This document shows, piece after piece, positions 32,052 to 43,669 of a DNA stretch of 64,000 nucleotides. Each line of letters opens with the position of its first letter. Within the stretch, counting starts at the first letter, position 1. The DNA comes from Arion vulgaris (lineage: Eukaryota > Mollusca > Gastropoda > Stylommatophora > Arionidae): positions 58,547,152 through 58,611,151 of the forward strand of contig CM036755.1 in the NCBI GenBank assembly GCA_020796225.1, written 5' to 3'. A program made the position numbers and the translations under genes. The notes under the pieces were generated by a model. It was given only the letters and a program-made list of their open reading frames with translations, was not told the origin of the DNA and did no database searches.

Positions 32052-35000
32052 CTTAACATTAGTTTGTTAAGTGTATATCTAAACAATACTTCCAGTAGCA
32101 TAACATTAGTTTCTTAAGTGTATATCTAAACAATACTTCCAGTAGCATAACATTAGTTTCTTAAGTGTATATCTAAACAATACTTCCAGTAGCATAACAT
32201 TAGTTTCTTAAGTGTATATCTAAACAATACTTCCAGTAGCACACCATTAGTTTCTTAAGTGTATATCTAAACAATACTTCCAGTAGCACACCATTAGTTT
32301 CTTAAGTGTATATCTAAACAATACTTCCAGTAGCACACCATTAGTTTCTTAAGTGTATATCTAAACAATACTTCCAGTAGCATAACATTAGTTTGTTAAG
32401 TACATATCTAAACAATACTTCCAGTAGCATAACATTAGTTTCTTAAGTGTATATCTAAACAATACTTCCAGTAGCACACCATTAGTTTCTTAAGTGTATA
32501 TCTAAACAATACTTCCAGTAGCACACCATTAGTTTCTTAAGTGTATATCTAAACAATACTTCCAGTAGCACACCATTAGTTTCTTAAGTGTATATCTAAA
32601 CAATACTTCCAGTAGCATAACATTAGTTTGTTAAGTACATATCTAAACAATACTTCCAGTAGCATAACATTAGTTTGTTAAGTACATATCTAAACAATAA
32701 TTCGAGTAGCACACCATTAGTTTGTTAAGTACATATCTAAACAATAATTCGAGTAGCACACCATTAGTTTGTTAAGTGCATATCTAAACAATACTTCCAG
32801 TAGCATAACATTAGTTTGTTAAGTACATATCTAAACAATACTTCCAGTAGCACACCATTAGTTTCTTAAGTGTATATCTAAACAATACTTCCAGTAGCAT
32901 AACATTAGTTTCTTAAGTGTATATCTAAACAATACTTCCAGTAGCACACCATTAGTTTCTTGAGTGTATATCTAAACAATACTTCCAGTAGCACACCATT
33001 AGTTTCTTAAGTGTATATCTAAACAATACTTCCAGTAGCATAACATTAGTTTGTTAAGTACATATCTAAACAATACTTCCAGTAGCATAACATTAGTTTC
33101 TTAAGTGTATATCTAAACAATACTTCCAGTAGCACACCATTAGTTTCTTAAGTGTATATCTAAACAATGCTTCCAGTAGCACACCATTAGTTTCTTAAGT
33201 GTATATATAAACAATACTTCCAGTAGCACACCATTAGTTTCTTAAGTGTATATCTAAACAATACTTCCAGTAGCACACCATTAGTTTCTTAAGTGTATAT
33301 CTAAACAATACTTCCAGTAGCACACCATTAGTTTCTTAAGTGTATATCTAAACAATACTTCCAGTAGCATAACATTAGTTTGTTAAGTACATATCTAAAC
33401 AATACTTCCAGTAGCATAACATTAGTTTGTTAAGTACATATCTAAACAATAATTCGAGTAGCACACCATTAGTTTGTTAAGTGCATATCTAAACAATACT
33501 TCCAGTAGCATAACATTAGTTTGTTAAGTACATATCTAAACAATACTTCCAGTAGCACACCATTAGTTTCTTAAGTGTATATCTAAACAATACTTCCAGT
33601 AGTACACCATTAGTTTCTTAAGTGTATATCTAAACAATACTTCCAGTAGCACACCATTAGTTTCTTAAGTGTATATCTAAACAATACTTCCAGTAGCACA
33701 CCATTAGTTTCTTAAGTGTATATCTAAACAATACTTCCAGTAGCATAACATTAGTTTGTTAAGTACATATCTAAACAATACTTCCAGTAGCATAACATTA
33801 GTTTGTTAAGTACATATCTAAACAATAATTCGAGTAGCACACCATTAGTTTGTTAAGTGCATATCTAAACAATACTTCCAGTAGCATAACATTAGTTTGT
33901 TAAGTACATATCTAAACAATACTTCCAGTAGCACACCATTAGTTTCTTAAGTGTATATCTAAACAATACTTCCAGTAGCACACCATTAGTTTCTTAAGTG
34001 TATATCTAAACAATACTTCCAGTAGCACACCATTAGTTTCTTAAGTGTATATCTAAACAATACTTCCAGTAGCATAACATTAGTTTGTTAAGTACATATC
34101 TAAACAATACTTCCAGTAGCATAACATAAGTTTGTTAAGTGTATATCTAAACAATACTTCCAGTAGCACATCATTAGTTTCTTAAGTGTATATCTAAACA
34201 ATACTTCCAGTAGCATAACATTAGTTTCTTAAGTGTATATCTAAACAATACTTCCAGTAGCATAACATTAGTTTCTTAAGTGTATATCTAAACAATACTT
34301 CCAGTAGCATAACATTAGTTTCTTAAGTGTATATCTAAACAATACTTCCAGTAGCACACCATTAGTTTCTTAAGTGTATATCTAAACAATACTTCCAGTA
34401 GCACACCATTAGTTTCTTAAGTGTATATCTAAACAATACTTCCAGTAGCACACCATTAGTTTCTTAAGTGTATATCTAAACAATACTTCCAGTAGCACAC
34501 CATTAGTTTCTTAAGTGTATATCTAAACAATACTTCCAGTAGCACACCATTAGTTTCTTAAGTGTATATCTAAACAATACTTCCAGTAGCACACCATTAG
34601 TTTCTTAAGTGTATATCTAAACAATACTTCCAGTAGCACACCATTAGTTTCTTAAGTGTATATCTAAATAATACTTCCAGTAGCACACCATTAGTTTCTT
34701 AAGTGTATATCTAAACAATACTTCCAGTAGCACACCATTAGTTTCTTAAGTGTATATCTAAACAATACTTCCAGTAGCATAACATTAGTTTGTTAAGTAC
34801 ATATCTAAACAATACTTCCAGTAGCATAACATTAGTTTCTTAAGTGTATATCTAAACAATACTTCCAGTAGCACACCATTAGTTTCTTAAGTGTATATCT
34901 AAACAATACTTCCAGTAGCACACCATTAGTTTCTTAAGTGTATATCTAAACAATACTTCCAGTAGCACACCATTAGTTTCTTAAGTGTATATCTAAACAA

Positions 35001-36338
35001 TACTTCCAGTAGCATAACATTAGTTTGTTAAGTACATATCTAAACAATACTTCCAGTAGCATAACATTAGTTTGTTAAGTACATATCTAAACAATAATTC
35101 GAGTAGCACACCATTAGTTTGTTAAGTACATATCTAAACAATAATTCGAGTAGCACACCATTAGTTTGTTAAGTGCATATCTAAACAATACTTCCAGTAG
35201 CATAACATTAGTTTGTTAAGTACATATCTAAACAATACTTCCAGTAGCACACCATTAGTTTCTTAAGTGTATATCTAAACAATACTTCCAGTAGCATAAC
35301 ATTAGTTTCTTAAGTGTATATCTAAACAATACTTCCAGTAGCACACCATTAGTTTCTTGAGTGTATATCTAAACAATACTTCCAGTAGCACACCATTAGT
35401 TTCTTAAGTGTATATCTAAACAATACTTCCAGTAGCATAACATTAGTTTGTTAAGTACATATCTAAACAATACTTCCAGTAGCATAACATTAGTTTCTTA
35501 AGTGTATATCTAAACAATACTTCCAGTAGCACACCATTAGTTTCTTAAGTGTATATCTAAACAATGCTTCCAGTAGCACACCATTAGTTTCTTAAGTGTA
35601 TATATAAACAATACTTCCAGTAGCACACCATTAGTTTCTTAAGTGTATATCTAAACAATACTTCCAGTAGCACACCATTAGTTTCTTAAGTGTATATCTA
35701 AACAATACTTCCAGTAGCACACCATTAGTTTCTTAAGTGTATATCTAAACAATACTTCCAGTAGCACACCATTAGTTTCTTAAGTGTATATCTAAACAAT
35801 ACTTCTAGTAGCATAACATTAGTTTGTTAAGTACATATCTAAACAATACTTCCAGTAGCATAACATTAGTTTGTTAAGTTCATATCTAAACAATAATTCG
35901 AGTAGCACACCATTAGTTTGTTAAGTGCATATCTAAACAATACTTCCAGTAGCACACCATTAGTTTCTTAAGTGTATATCTAAACAATACTTCCAGCAGC
36001 ATAACATTAATTCGTTAAGTACATATCTAAAAAATACTTCCAGTAGCACACCATTAGTTTCTTAAGTGTATATCTAAACAATACTTCCAGTAGCACACCA
36101 TTAGTTTCTTAAGTGTATATCTAAACAATACTTCCAGTAGCACACCATTAGTTTCTTAAGTGTATATCTAAACAATACTTCCAGTAGCACACCATTAGTT
36201 TCTTAAGTGTATATCTAAACAATACTTCCAGTAGCACACCATTAGTTTCTTAAGTGTATATCTAAACAATACTTCCAGTAGCACAACATTAGTTTCTTAA
36301 GTGTATATCTAAACAATACTTCCAGTAGCACACCATTA
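32052..36338. repeat. 47-bp satellite, about 91 copies, with higher-order structure
   Basis: Unit 'attagtttcttaagtgtata' + 'tctaaacaatacttccagtagcacacc' (split for display). Main variants: 'cataac' for 'cacacc', 'tgttaagtacatatc' for 'tcttaagtgtatatc', and 'aattcgag' for 'acttccag'. Rare variants repeat at a fixed offset: 'tcttgag' at 32961 and 35358, and 'caatgcttcc' at 33169 and 35566, both 2397 bp apart, exactly 51 units. Another block repeats at 376 bp (8 units: 33451, 33827). Confidence 0.97.
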
Positions 36339-36339
36339 A

Positions 36340-36533
36340 AACCAAATATACGGCGTTAAACTGATCATTAAAGAGAAACGTACTCTCGAAGGAAAGGAAA
36401 GTGTTTGACTGTCAGCAAGACAGGCTATAACATTTCTTTAGACCGAAACATTATTTTCTGATACGCCTGTCCTACACTAGTAGGGGCTTAACGAGGGTAC
36501 AACGTTATAGTCGTTCTTGTCAAAGATCAATTA
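36340..36533. other. Mostly unassigned; possible SINE-c trace
   Basis: 'cctacactagtaggggctta' + 'acgagggtacaacg' resembles the SINE-c 3' half ('cctacttgtaggcgcataac'). Otherwise nothing recognised. Confidence 0.35.
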
Positions 36534-36795
36534 TACATGGTGTTCAAGATAATTACAGCCCCATTGACAATTCGAAAGTTGCCTTGTACAAATTGAGTTG
36601 TGTTTATTTACTATTTTAACCGGTTCTGACTAGCTCATCCTACATCACATTTGTTCATCGCCCCTTCCCGCAGTACAATTACACACCGTCACACAACCTT
36701 GACCTAAAATTCGTCATAACTGAACCTTCCCATTTCCATACATATATGCCAGATTAGCTCCATTCACGGGCTGCAATTATCTTGAACACACTGTA
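36534..36795. mobile_element. Tc1/mariner-type MITE, 258 bp, copy 1
   Basis: The element 36536-36793 has ends 'catggtgttcaagataatta' and the complement 'cagtgtgttcaagataattg', flanked by TA (36534-36535, 36794-36795). The interior matches copy 2 at 43410-43667 closely ('ggttctgactagctc', 'tcacacaaccttgaccta', 'tatatgccagattagctcc'). No ORF. Confidence 0.9.
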
Positions 36796-37029
36796 TATCA
36801 AAAGACGAATGATCAATTGAAAAAAAAAAATCGAACGAAACAAACAAACAAACTAAAAATGATTTCTTGTTCCCAATATTTATTTTATTGTTGTAGTTTG
36901 TTTTGTTTATTGTTTTCTTTCTTCCTGATGAATGTGTTTGTTGACTTCGGTTCCTATCGCTTTAATTGTGAACTTCCTTGTTGTTCAATTTCAGTGAATA
37001 CAGGATGTATTTTTTTCAGTATCACTTTT

Positions 37030-37180
37030 AAAAAAAACAAAAAGGTATATTTGTTGACTGATTTCTTAAAAAAACAAAAAGGTATATTTGTTGACTGATT
37101 TCTTAAAAAGACAAAAAGGTATATTTGTTGACTGATTTCTTAAAAAAACAAAAAGGTATATTTGTTGACTGATTTCTTAG
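37030..37180. repeat. 37-38 bp tandem repeat, 4 copies
   Basis: Unit 'aaacaaaaaggtatatttgt' + 'tgactgatttcttaaaa'. Starts in an A-rich run at 36815-36850. The stretch 36796-37029 is otherwise unassigned. Confidence 0.92.
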
Positions 37181-37452
37181 TTGGTTTTTTTCGTTTCCTT
37201 TTCGCTTCAGCAGTTTATTACGTTCACTGCAGACTACACGCTTCTGAGATTGTATCTCAATAACTTGCTTGTCAGCTTTGACAGTTTTTCATGGATACAT
37301 TCCCATGCAAGTAGATTGTGATCATTGAATGACATGAATGGAATTGTGTAAATGTCAACAGAAATATATGTGCGGCATGTTCTCAACTTCTTCTTCTTCT
37401 TCATCGTTCCACGTCAGTCGTCAACTTACATATGATCAAAGAAAGCAGTATT

Positions 37453-37600
37453 ACGTCTTAGGTTGTCGAGTTACGAGTGTATTACGTCTTAGGTTGTCGA
37501 GTTACGAGTGTATTACGTCTTAGGTTGTCGAGTTACGAGTTAGCTAAACACAGAGATTGTCGAGTTACGAGTGTATTGCGTCTTGGATTGTCGAGTTAGC
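37453..37600. repeat. 31-bp tandem repeat, about 4 copies
   Basis: Unit 'ttacgtcttaggttgtcgag' + 'ttacgagtgta'; later copies diverge ('gcgtcttggattgtcgag'). Confidence 0.9.
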
Positions 37601-37624
37601 TAAACAGAGGTTGTCTCCTAATGA

Positions 37625-37835
37625 CAAGAAAAATGAACATCTTGGCATATCCCTTACAGGACTTCGCCATTAACAACAGTAAACTAGACGTCGATTTTCT
37701 AGGCACCACTTATACATTCAGTAGTTTCTCATTGCTTTCTGAATGGTGAAGTCTATTTTTACCGTTCGTACACGCGGACAGTCTTCAAAATTGACCTTCG
37801 TGGAGTTTTGAACCAGGTACTCTGTCACCTAATAT
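37625..37835 (-). mobile_element. SINE-e copy
   Basis: Minus strand: 'tggcatatcccttacaggac', 'gtcgattttctaggcaccac', and B-box complement 'ttttgaaccaggta' at about 37807. Head incomplete. Confidence 0.8.
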
Positions 37836-37889
37836 ATTTCAAAAATTATATTATTGCTGCCCATTTGTTTTTTAGTTACTAAATTGATG

Positions 37890-38260
37890 TCATATCGCCC
37901 TAGATAGACTCATATGTGCACAGTATCCCACAGCAGATGTTTAAGTGTAGGCATACTAATAGTTCATGTGTCTCGCTGGTTAAACATACTTCTCATTCTG
38001 CCCCTCATGCATCCATTTCCAATTGTACAACGGGTAACTTCAAACTCTTTAAATTGTTTGATTGATTCAACATCTATTTTAGTGTCATCATCCAACAGAC
38101 AGTCGTGAAAAGATCGAAGAACATCTCCTTATTTATCCTCATGTCCCTCGATAATCGATGATGTTGACGCAAGCCTTGCCGCTCTCTCATTGCCACAAAT
38201 ATCCGTATGTCCAGGACAATAGATCCCTGTAACCCCCTAGAGGATTGAAAACTCAACATA
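37890..38260 (-). pseudogene. LINE-g RNase H fragment
   Basis: Read leftwards from 38250 across frames: 'GVTGIYCPGHTDICGNERAA' 'RLAS', then 'CLLDDDTKIDVESIKQFKEF', 'CTIGNGCMRGRMRSMFNQRD'. 'CPGH.G..GNERADRLA' is the C-terminal RNase H motif found in I/Jockey-type LINEs (the final catalytic Asp of GNERAD appears as Ala here). A paralogous piece lies at 58.27-58.55 kb. Frames shift at least twice. Confidence 0.82.
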
Positions 38261-38340
38261 TGACATCAATTGATACTGCATCCTGCTATAATTAAATTAT
38301 TTTACATACTGTTTTATCTTTATATTATAACTATTGTTTT

Positions 38341-38680
38341 TGCTTCTTTAACTCTTTCACTCCGTCCTTTATTTTATTTGCTTCTTTAACTCTTTCCCTT
38401 CGTCATTTATTTTACTTGCTTCTTTAACTCTTTCACTTCATCTTTTATTTTACTGGCTTCTTTAACTCTTTCACTCCCTCATTTATTTTACTTGCTTCTT
38501 TAACTCTTTCACTTCATCTTTTATTTTACTGGCTTCTTTAACTCTTTCACTCCCTCATTTATTTTACTTGCTTCTTTAACTCTTTCACTTCATCTTTTAT
38601 TTTACTGGCTTCTTTAACTCTTTCACTCCGTCATTTATTTTACTTGCTTCTTTAACTCTTTCACTGCGTCATTTATTTTA
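38341..38680. repeat. 38-bp tandem repeat, about 9 copies
   Basis: Unit 'cttctttaactctttcactt' + 'catcttttattttactgg', starting 38343 and 38381. Two unit types ('ctccctcatttattttacttg' type and 'cttcatcttttattttactgg' type, split here) alternate, a dimeric higher-order unit of 76 bp. Confidence 0.93.
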
Positions 38681-38706
38681 TCTCCATGCGCATTTACTTT
38701 GCAATA

Positions 38707-39106
38707 TACAGGGTGGGCCAAAAAAAAAACTGGAGCGTCGCGTAAAAAGTAATATAATTACATCAAAATTTTAAAAACTGAATCCATAATAGCTTCAATT
38801 GTTTACTCATTTACTTACCTATTTAGCTATATGATGTTTTTATTTCGACAATTTCCGGGCAAAATCTTTGATGTTTAATATGCTAATTGTTGACATCTGC
38901 TGGTTAAATGTTTTACCAAGAATGACAAAAATTACAGTGGAAGACCGTATTCTGATTAAACGAGGGGTGTAAATGTTTAAAAAAATTTGAACACTATTTC
39001 TGATTAGCTAAATACTTGGCAAACAAAATTACATGAAATAATATAATTAAATAAAATAATATTTCTAAGTAGCGCGTATGTTCTCATTTTTTTGGCCCAC
39101 CCTGTA
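38707..39106 (+). mobile_element. mariner-type MITE with transposase N-terminus trace
   Basis: The element 38709-39104 (396 bp) has about 18-bp inverted termini 'cagggtgggccaaaaaaa' and TA on both sides. Inside, 'MTKITVEDRILIKRGV' (from about 38927) resembles the start of Tc1/mariner transposases ('..VEDRILIK.L...KG') and then stops. It therefore looks like an internally deleted copy of an autonomous mariner rather than an unrelated MITE. No DDE catalytic region remains. Confidence 0.9.
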
Positions 39107-39560
39107 GACAAGATTAGCCAGTATATTGGCTTCATATTAAAAAATATATAGTGTATCGACTCAGACTGGTGAAAGGGTTAATTCTAAGTGGTGATAACAT
39201 TATCTCCCTGTCTATTACTTCCATTTGTAACAATGTCAAAGCAATGATTAAGTTAAAGATATAGGTTACGAGTAATCGAAAAAGTAACGAGCAGTTACAA
39301 TTATTCAACAGTAACTGAAAACCACATCACTATATTGGGTAGCTTGTATACGGATAGCATTCAGGATATCCGGGTATATTCACAAGTAAGTTGGATGGAG
39401 TACAATCTGAGTTCCAAGAAGTATAGTTTGTGTTTATGCAGTGCAGTTAACTTGTACGCATGAATGCAAGCCTAAATCTAAAATAAAGTGCAAATATGTC
39501 ACATCATATCATGTCTGATGTTTTTAGGGGATTCTTTTCATCAACAGTTGTCCCTTTATA
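39107..39560. other. Unassigned stretch
   Basis: No repeat or gene family recognised. Confidence 0.4.
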
Positions 39561-39564
39561 AAAT

Positions 39565-39850
39565 CAACTGATTGATTGACTGATGGAGTATCATCATTTA
39601 ACTTCAGTCTTTTTCTTCGAAAGCTTTATATCGACCACTTGTTAACCAATCTTTGTGATTTGTATGTGATCCGAGCATAAGAGCGATTGTACTTTGTCCT
39701 AGTTATGCGCCTACAAGTAGACCAGCACATCCGATTTCTGAGACGCTTTTTATTTACTAGGGTAGCTTTCCTAGGTCTCTACCTCAGTTGTCTCTTACGA
39801 CATGTCTACTATTGTTTGCTGCCCTTGCGGGCTCGGCACCACACGTGCGT
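39565..39850 (-). mobile_element. SINE-c copy beside SINE-b tail
   Basis: 'tgattgattgactgatggag' at 39570 looks like a SINE-b tail start that is cut off. From 39605 a minus-strand SINE-c runs: 'tcgaccacttgttaaccaat', 'gcctacaagtagaccagcac', 'tttactagggtagctttcct', 'cttgcgggctcggcaccac'. Confidence 0.85.
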
Positions 39851-39867
39851 TCATAAAACCGTTATTG

Positions 39868-40010
39868 ATTGTTTGATTGATTGGTTGATTGATAGGACCA
39901 TCTTCATCTCACTTCTGTGAACAATCATGTGTGCTCCGGTATTGTTGTTACACATCAATGTTTCAGCTGCAGATGATGAACTCATATCACTGGCGAGGGG
40001 CCTCAATTTT
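39868..40010 (-). mobile_element. SINE-b 3' part
   Basis: Tail 'gattgattggttgattgata' then 'gtgaacaatcatgtgtgctc' and 'cagctgcagatgatgaactc'. It ends where plus-strand SINE-c begins (about 40012), so it is truncated or was interrupted. Confidence 0.82.
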
Positions 40011-40011
40011 A

Positions 40012-40250
40012 TTTTACAGACCGCCCGTGTGGTGGCGGGGCCCGCAAGTGAAGCAAAGAATAGTACCACTGCGACCTACAAGGCATGTCGTAAGAGACGA
40101 TTGATGTAGGCTCTAGGGATGCTACCCTGGTAAATAAAAAGCGTTGCTGAAATCGGATGTGCTGGCCTACTTGTATGCGCATAACTGGCACAACGTACGA
40201 ACCCATCACACAGAGTGGTTAACAAGTGGTTTATTTAGAGCGTTCCAAGA
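40012..40250 (+). mobile_element. SINE-c copy
   Basis: Head 'cagaccgcccgtgtggtggc', then 'gcaaagaatagtaccactgc', 'catgtcgtaagagacgattg', 'ggtaaataaaaagcgttgc', 'tgtgctggcctacttgtatg', and tail 'ccaagaagaaaaata'. It is one of the best preserved copies and is head-to-tail with the SINE-b fragment. Confidence 0.88.
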
Positions 40251-40259
40251 AGAAAAATA

Positions 40260-40560
40260 AATACGAAATTATCTTTCAATACTTCATTTATTTGTTTATT
40301 CAAGATACAATTTAATTAGTTTTAATATCATCATCATCAGGTGCCGTGTCGGCTGGTGTAGGCGATCATAGATCTCTACAAATCTCCTTCTTTGGTATTT
40401 GCTATCAACTCAGATGTTGACGATCTTCCGTGACATGAAGTCAGGCTATCCAAATTGTCTCTCTCTGTTTTCCTCTCTTTCGTCTACCCTCAATTTTACC
40501 GGTTGTCACAATGTCTTTTAAAATACACTGTTCATTACTGAAGTATTTCCTTTTTTCTTT
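40260..40560. other. Unassigned stretch
   Basis: An ATC run at 40329-40340 precedes 'caggtgccgtgtcggctggt', possibly another retroelement end, but no second copy is in the window. Confidence 0.35.
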
Positions 40561-40564
40561 TAGT

Positions 40565-40745
40565 CTACATCAACCTACATCAACCATTTATTAAACCACT
40601 CTTTGCGCTCTGTACGTGATTTGTACCTTATAGCGTGAGTACTTTTTGCCACGTAAACGTCTACACGCACGTAGGCTGCTATATTGTGTTTCTGCATGCT
40701 TTTTATTCGGGTTCGCCATCTTACGTAATACAGAAAAGCTGGCCT
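40565..40745 (-). mobile_element. Old, diverged SINE-c copy
   Basis: 'attaaaccactctttgcgct', 'gtacgtgatttgtacctta', 'cacgcacgtaggctgct' and 'atgctttttattcgggtt' follow the SINE-c order with many substitutions. Confidence 0.6.
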
Positions 40746-40885
40746 TGGCGAGACATACACAAGAAACTACTGCAGTAGGATGGTATCCTATAACTTAACA
40801 GACGCGAGACTCTGCAGAGAGTGCTCGTTCTGAACTTCAACAATTTCTTTTTTCAACATTTTCAGATATCGATTTCAATATATTT

Positions 40886-41213
40886 GATTGATTGATTGAT
40901 AGGACCATTATCATTGCACTTCGGCGAGCAACCACGTGTTTTTTTATCTCATTTCTACACAGGAAAATCTCAGCTGCAGTGCATGAACTCCGTAGCACCG
41001 GCGAGTGTGCCGTGTAATATAGAATATGGTGATATAATTGTTAGTAATTTTATTTATTTATCTGTCTTATAAACGTTTTCCGAGCCGCGGCTTTCTAGTA
41101 TGCTCTTCTCGATTTTGAACTGCCAGGTGTTCTTTAACTCGTTCAACATGAATACGGGACTTACCTTTATCGTCCGTCTCCGATAGGACTAGGAACTCGA
41201 TCTCCATACGTTA
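40886..41213 (-). mobile_element. SINE-b, head missing
   Basis: Tail 'gattgattgattgataggac', body 'cagctgcagtgcatgaactc', 'tctcgattttgaactgccag', 'cgtctccgataggactagga'. Ends at 'aactcgatctccatac', before the tRNA-like head (5' truncation). Confidence 0.88.
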
Positions 41214-41370
41214 AAAGTGATCAACTGTAGATCGCTGTAAATGTCTACATATATCTCATCTTGGACTGATATTTAGTTCGATTGCGTGTGTTTTCTCTGT
41301 TTAACGTATGCTGGACACTCTTGCGTGTTGTGTGATTTTATCATCGCGCTAGTGCCACATGTACATATGA

Positions 41371-41745
41371 CAGTAGTATCCATCTAGTACTTGTTAAACA
41401 GATGGTACATCAGTACATACATCAGTAGTGCATATCTAGTACTTCTTAAACAGATGGTACATCAGTACATACGTCAGTAGTGCATATCTTGTACTTGTTA
41501 AACAGATGGTACATCAGTACATACGTCAGTAGAGTCCATCTAGAACTTGCTAAACAGATGGTACATCAGTACATACATCAGTAGTGCATATCTAGTACTT
41601 GTTAAACAGATGGTACATCAGTACATACGTCAGTAGTGCATATCTTGTACTTGTTAAACAGAATTTGCATGAGTACATACATCAGTAGTGTATATCTAGT
41701 ACTTATTAAACAGATGGTACATCAGTATATACGTCAGCAGAGTAT
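41371..41745. repeat. 52-bp tandem repeat, about 7 copies
   Basis: 'aaacagatggtacatcagta' recurs at 41396, 41448 and so on; period 52. 'acatacatcagtagtgcata' completes the unit. A diverged 'aatttgcatgagtacat' unit is near 41660. Confidence 0.93.
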
Positions 41746-41749
41746 ATAA

Positions 41750-42054
41750 CAATCACCTCCGCACACACCAGAGGTGCTGCAGCACACATGTGGTGATGGT
41801 GTCATCATCACTTGCGATGGACGGTTATTATCTAATACTTCTGAAACAGATGGGTTATTATTGCAAGTACTTAGCAGAAAGAGAACCATGTGTTTTTCTC
41901 TATTGATTTAGGAGAAGGCATCATCTTTCTGTTGATCTGGTTGACCTCTCTCCCAATTATTGTTGTATGTGATTTTTATTCATGCTTTCGATTCCCCATT
42001 TCTCATCCTGATGTTTGTCTGTGGGATCCTATCAGCTTGTCTGTGCCATTATGT
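41750..42054. other. Unassigned stretch
   Basis: No family recognised. Confidence 0.35.
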
Positions 42055-42370
42055 ACGCTGCCTCGTTGCTAGGTCTACCACAGTGGGAAGCTGTAATACA
42101 GCTTGACGGATATATGTCTAAGTTGTCTAAAACCGAAGGATTAGCTTCATTACACCGGGATTTACCCCCTACGGCTCAGTCCCTCTACGCAGACATGGCA
42201 GGTCACCCTTTGTGTATTGCATAAAAGCACGAATTCTAGTAGCCCAGTTAACAATCCTAGGTGTCTCTGGAAAATGTGCATACGAGAATATAACAATTCG
42301 GTCCGGATTCGAACCCTCAAACTTCGAAAATCAATGCCAGAGCTTAACCACTTAGCCACAGAATACCCAA
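42055..42370 (-). mobile_element. SINE-d copy
   Basis: The minus-strand head at 42330-42365 reads 'gtggctaagtggttaagctc', and the perfect B box 'ggttcgaatcc' is the complement of 'ggattcgaacc' at about 42305. The body shares 'aaatcccggtgtaatgaagc' with other copies (complement of 'gcttcattacaccgggattt'). Confidence 0.87.
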
Positions 42371-42759
42371 ACTGATTCATAACTGTACAGAACGTCACAT
42401 TTCCACATTCTAACATTCTCTCAACCCGGCTAAAGGACACTTCCTCAAACATAAATAACAATATCTAATTTCAACACTGTCAACACTCTCTACCTCCAGT
42501 GAAGACACCTTAAATATATGTAACAAAATATGAACTTATACTACGAACGTAACTGCGCATGAGAAATATGATATACATAAATTGTAACATGTCATGAGAA
42601 ATATGATATTATATAGAAATTGTAACATGTCAAGTGTAGATGATTCATTATTTAAAAAAAATGCTGAGTTCGTTAAGTGTATACCGCAAAAAAACACATA
42701 CACTCCTGTTTTTCTGCATAATTTACAAAACACTAATTCACCAACTGTCTGATTATCGG
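42371..42759. other. Unassigned, locally duplicated
   Basis: 'catgagaaatatgatat' occurs twice (42557 and 42593), a 36-bp duplication. Nothing else recognised. Confidence 0.4.
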
Positions 42760-43018
42760 TTGGTCTGTCAGTCTGTATGTCTGTCGGTCTCTGTCTTCCT
42801 GGCAATATTGTCTGTCTTTCTGGCGGTCATCTGTCCGTCTATCCGACTATCCGTCTATCCATCTATCTGTCAAAATGAAAATCTCGACCAGAGATTCATC
42901 AATGTGCAGTATCAAGTCTATCTTGCTGTCTATCTAGCTGTCTATCTTTCTATTTATCTAAATCTGTCCTTCTATTAGTATATCAATCTGTCTGCCAGCC
43001 TGTCTGTCTGTATATATA

Positions 43019-43071
<53 letters not shown>

Positions 43072-43100
43072 TATTTATATAGACAGACAGACAGGCAGAC

Positions 43101-43166
<66 letters not shown>
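42760..43166. repeat. TCTG/TCTA microsatellite with (TA)n inverted repeat
   Basis: TCTG/TCTA/TCCG tetramers run to about 43010, then (TA)n, then 'agacagacagacaggcagac' (43080-43100), then (TA)n again to 43165. The TCTG and CAGA arms face each other across TA, an arrangement that could fold as a hairpin or cruciform. Confidence 0.95.
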
Positions 43167-43169
<3 letters not shown>

Positions 43170-43402
43170 GAAATGAGAATAAAATGAAAATCGTGGCGTA
43201 TCCTGAACAGGACTTAACCATCAACGAGTCGTCGATTTTCTAGGCACCACATATACCTTAAGTAGTTTGCAATTGTTTTCTGTCTTTATTTACCGTTCGT
43301 AAAAATTCATGAACACTAATCTGCTTCCAAACTGCCTGCCGCGGTTTTTGAACCAAGTACACTGGAGTTGTGCTTGAGCTCACTACTGCACTACAGACAC
43401 TT
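43170..43402 (-). mobile_element. SINE-e, near full length
   Basis: Minus strand: 'gaaaatcgtggcgtatcctg', 'gtcgattttctaggcaccac', B-box complement 'ttttgaaccaagta' and head complement 'gagctcactactgcactaca'. Confidence 0.88.
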
Positions 43403-43407
43403 ATATA

Positions 43408-43669
43408 TACAGGGTGTTCAAGATAATTGCAGCCCCATTGACAAATCGAAAGTTGCCAGATAATCTATCGCGTTGTGTTTGTGTACTATTTAAACCGGTT
43501 CTGACTAGCTCGTCCTACGTCACATTTGTTTATCGCCCCTTCCCCCACTACAATTACACACCATCACACAACCTTGACCTATACTACGTCATAACTGAAC
43601 CTTTCATTTCCATACATATATGCCAGATTAGCTCCATTCATAGGCTGCTTTTAAGTTGAACACCCTGTA
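43408..43669. mobile_element. Tc1/mariner-type MITE, 258 bp, copy 2
   Basis: The element 43410-43667 begins 'cagggtgttcaagataattg' and its other end is the complement 'cagggtgttcaacttaaaag', flanked by TA. Same length and interior as copy 1 at 36.5 kb. Both termini are less decayed here. Confidence 0.92.

Noticed and set aside
30405..36338. CRISPR-like array
   Set aside because: Units of 28 and 47 bp are directly adjacent, with no unique spacers and no cas genes, in a eukaryotic background.
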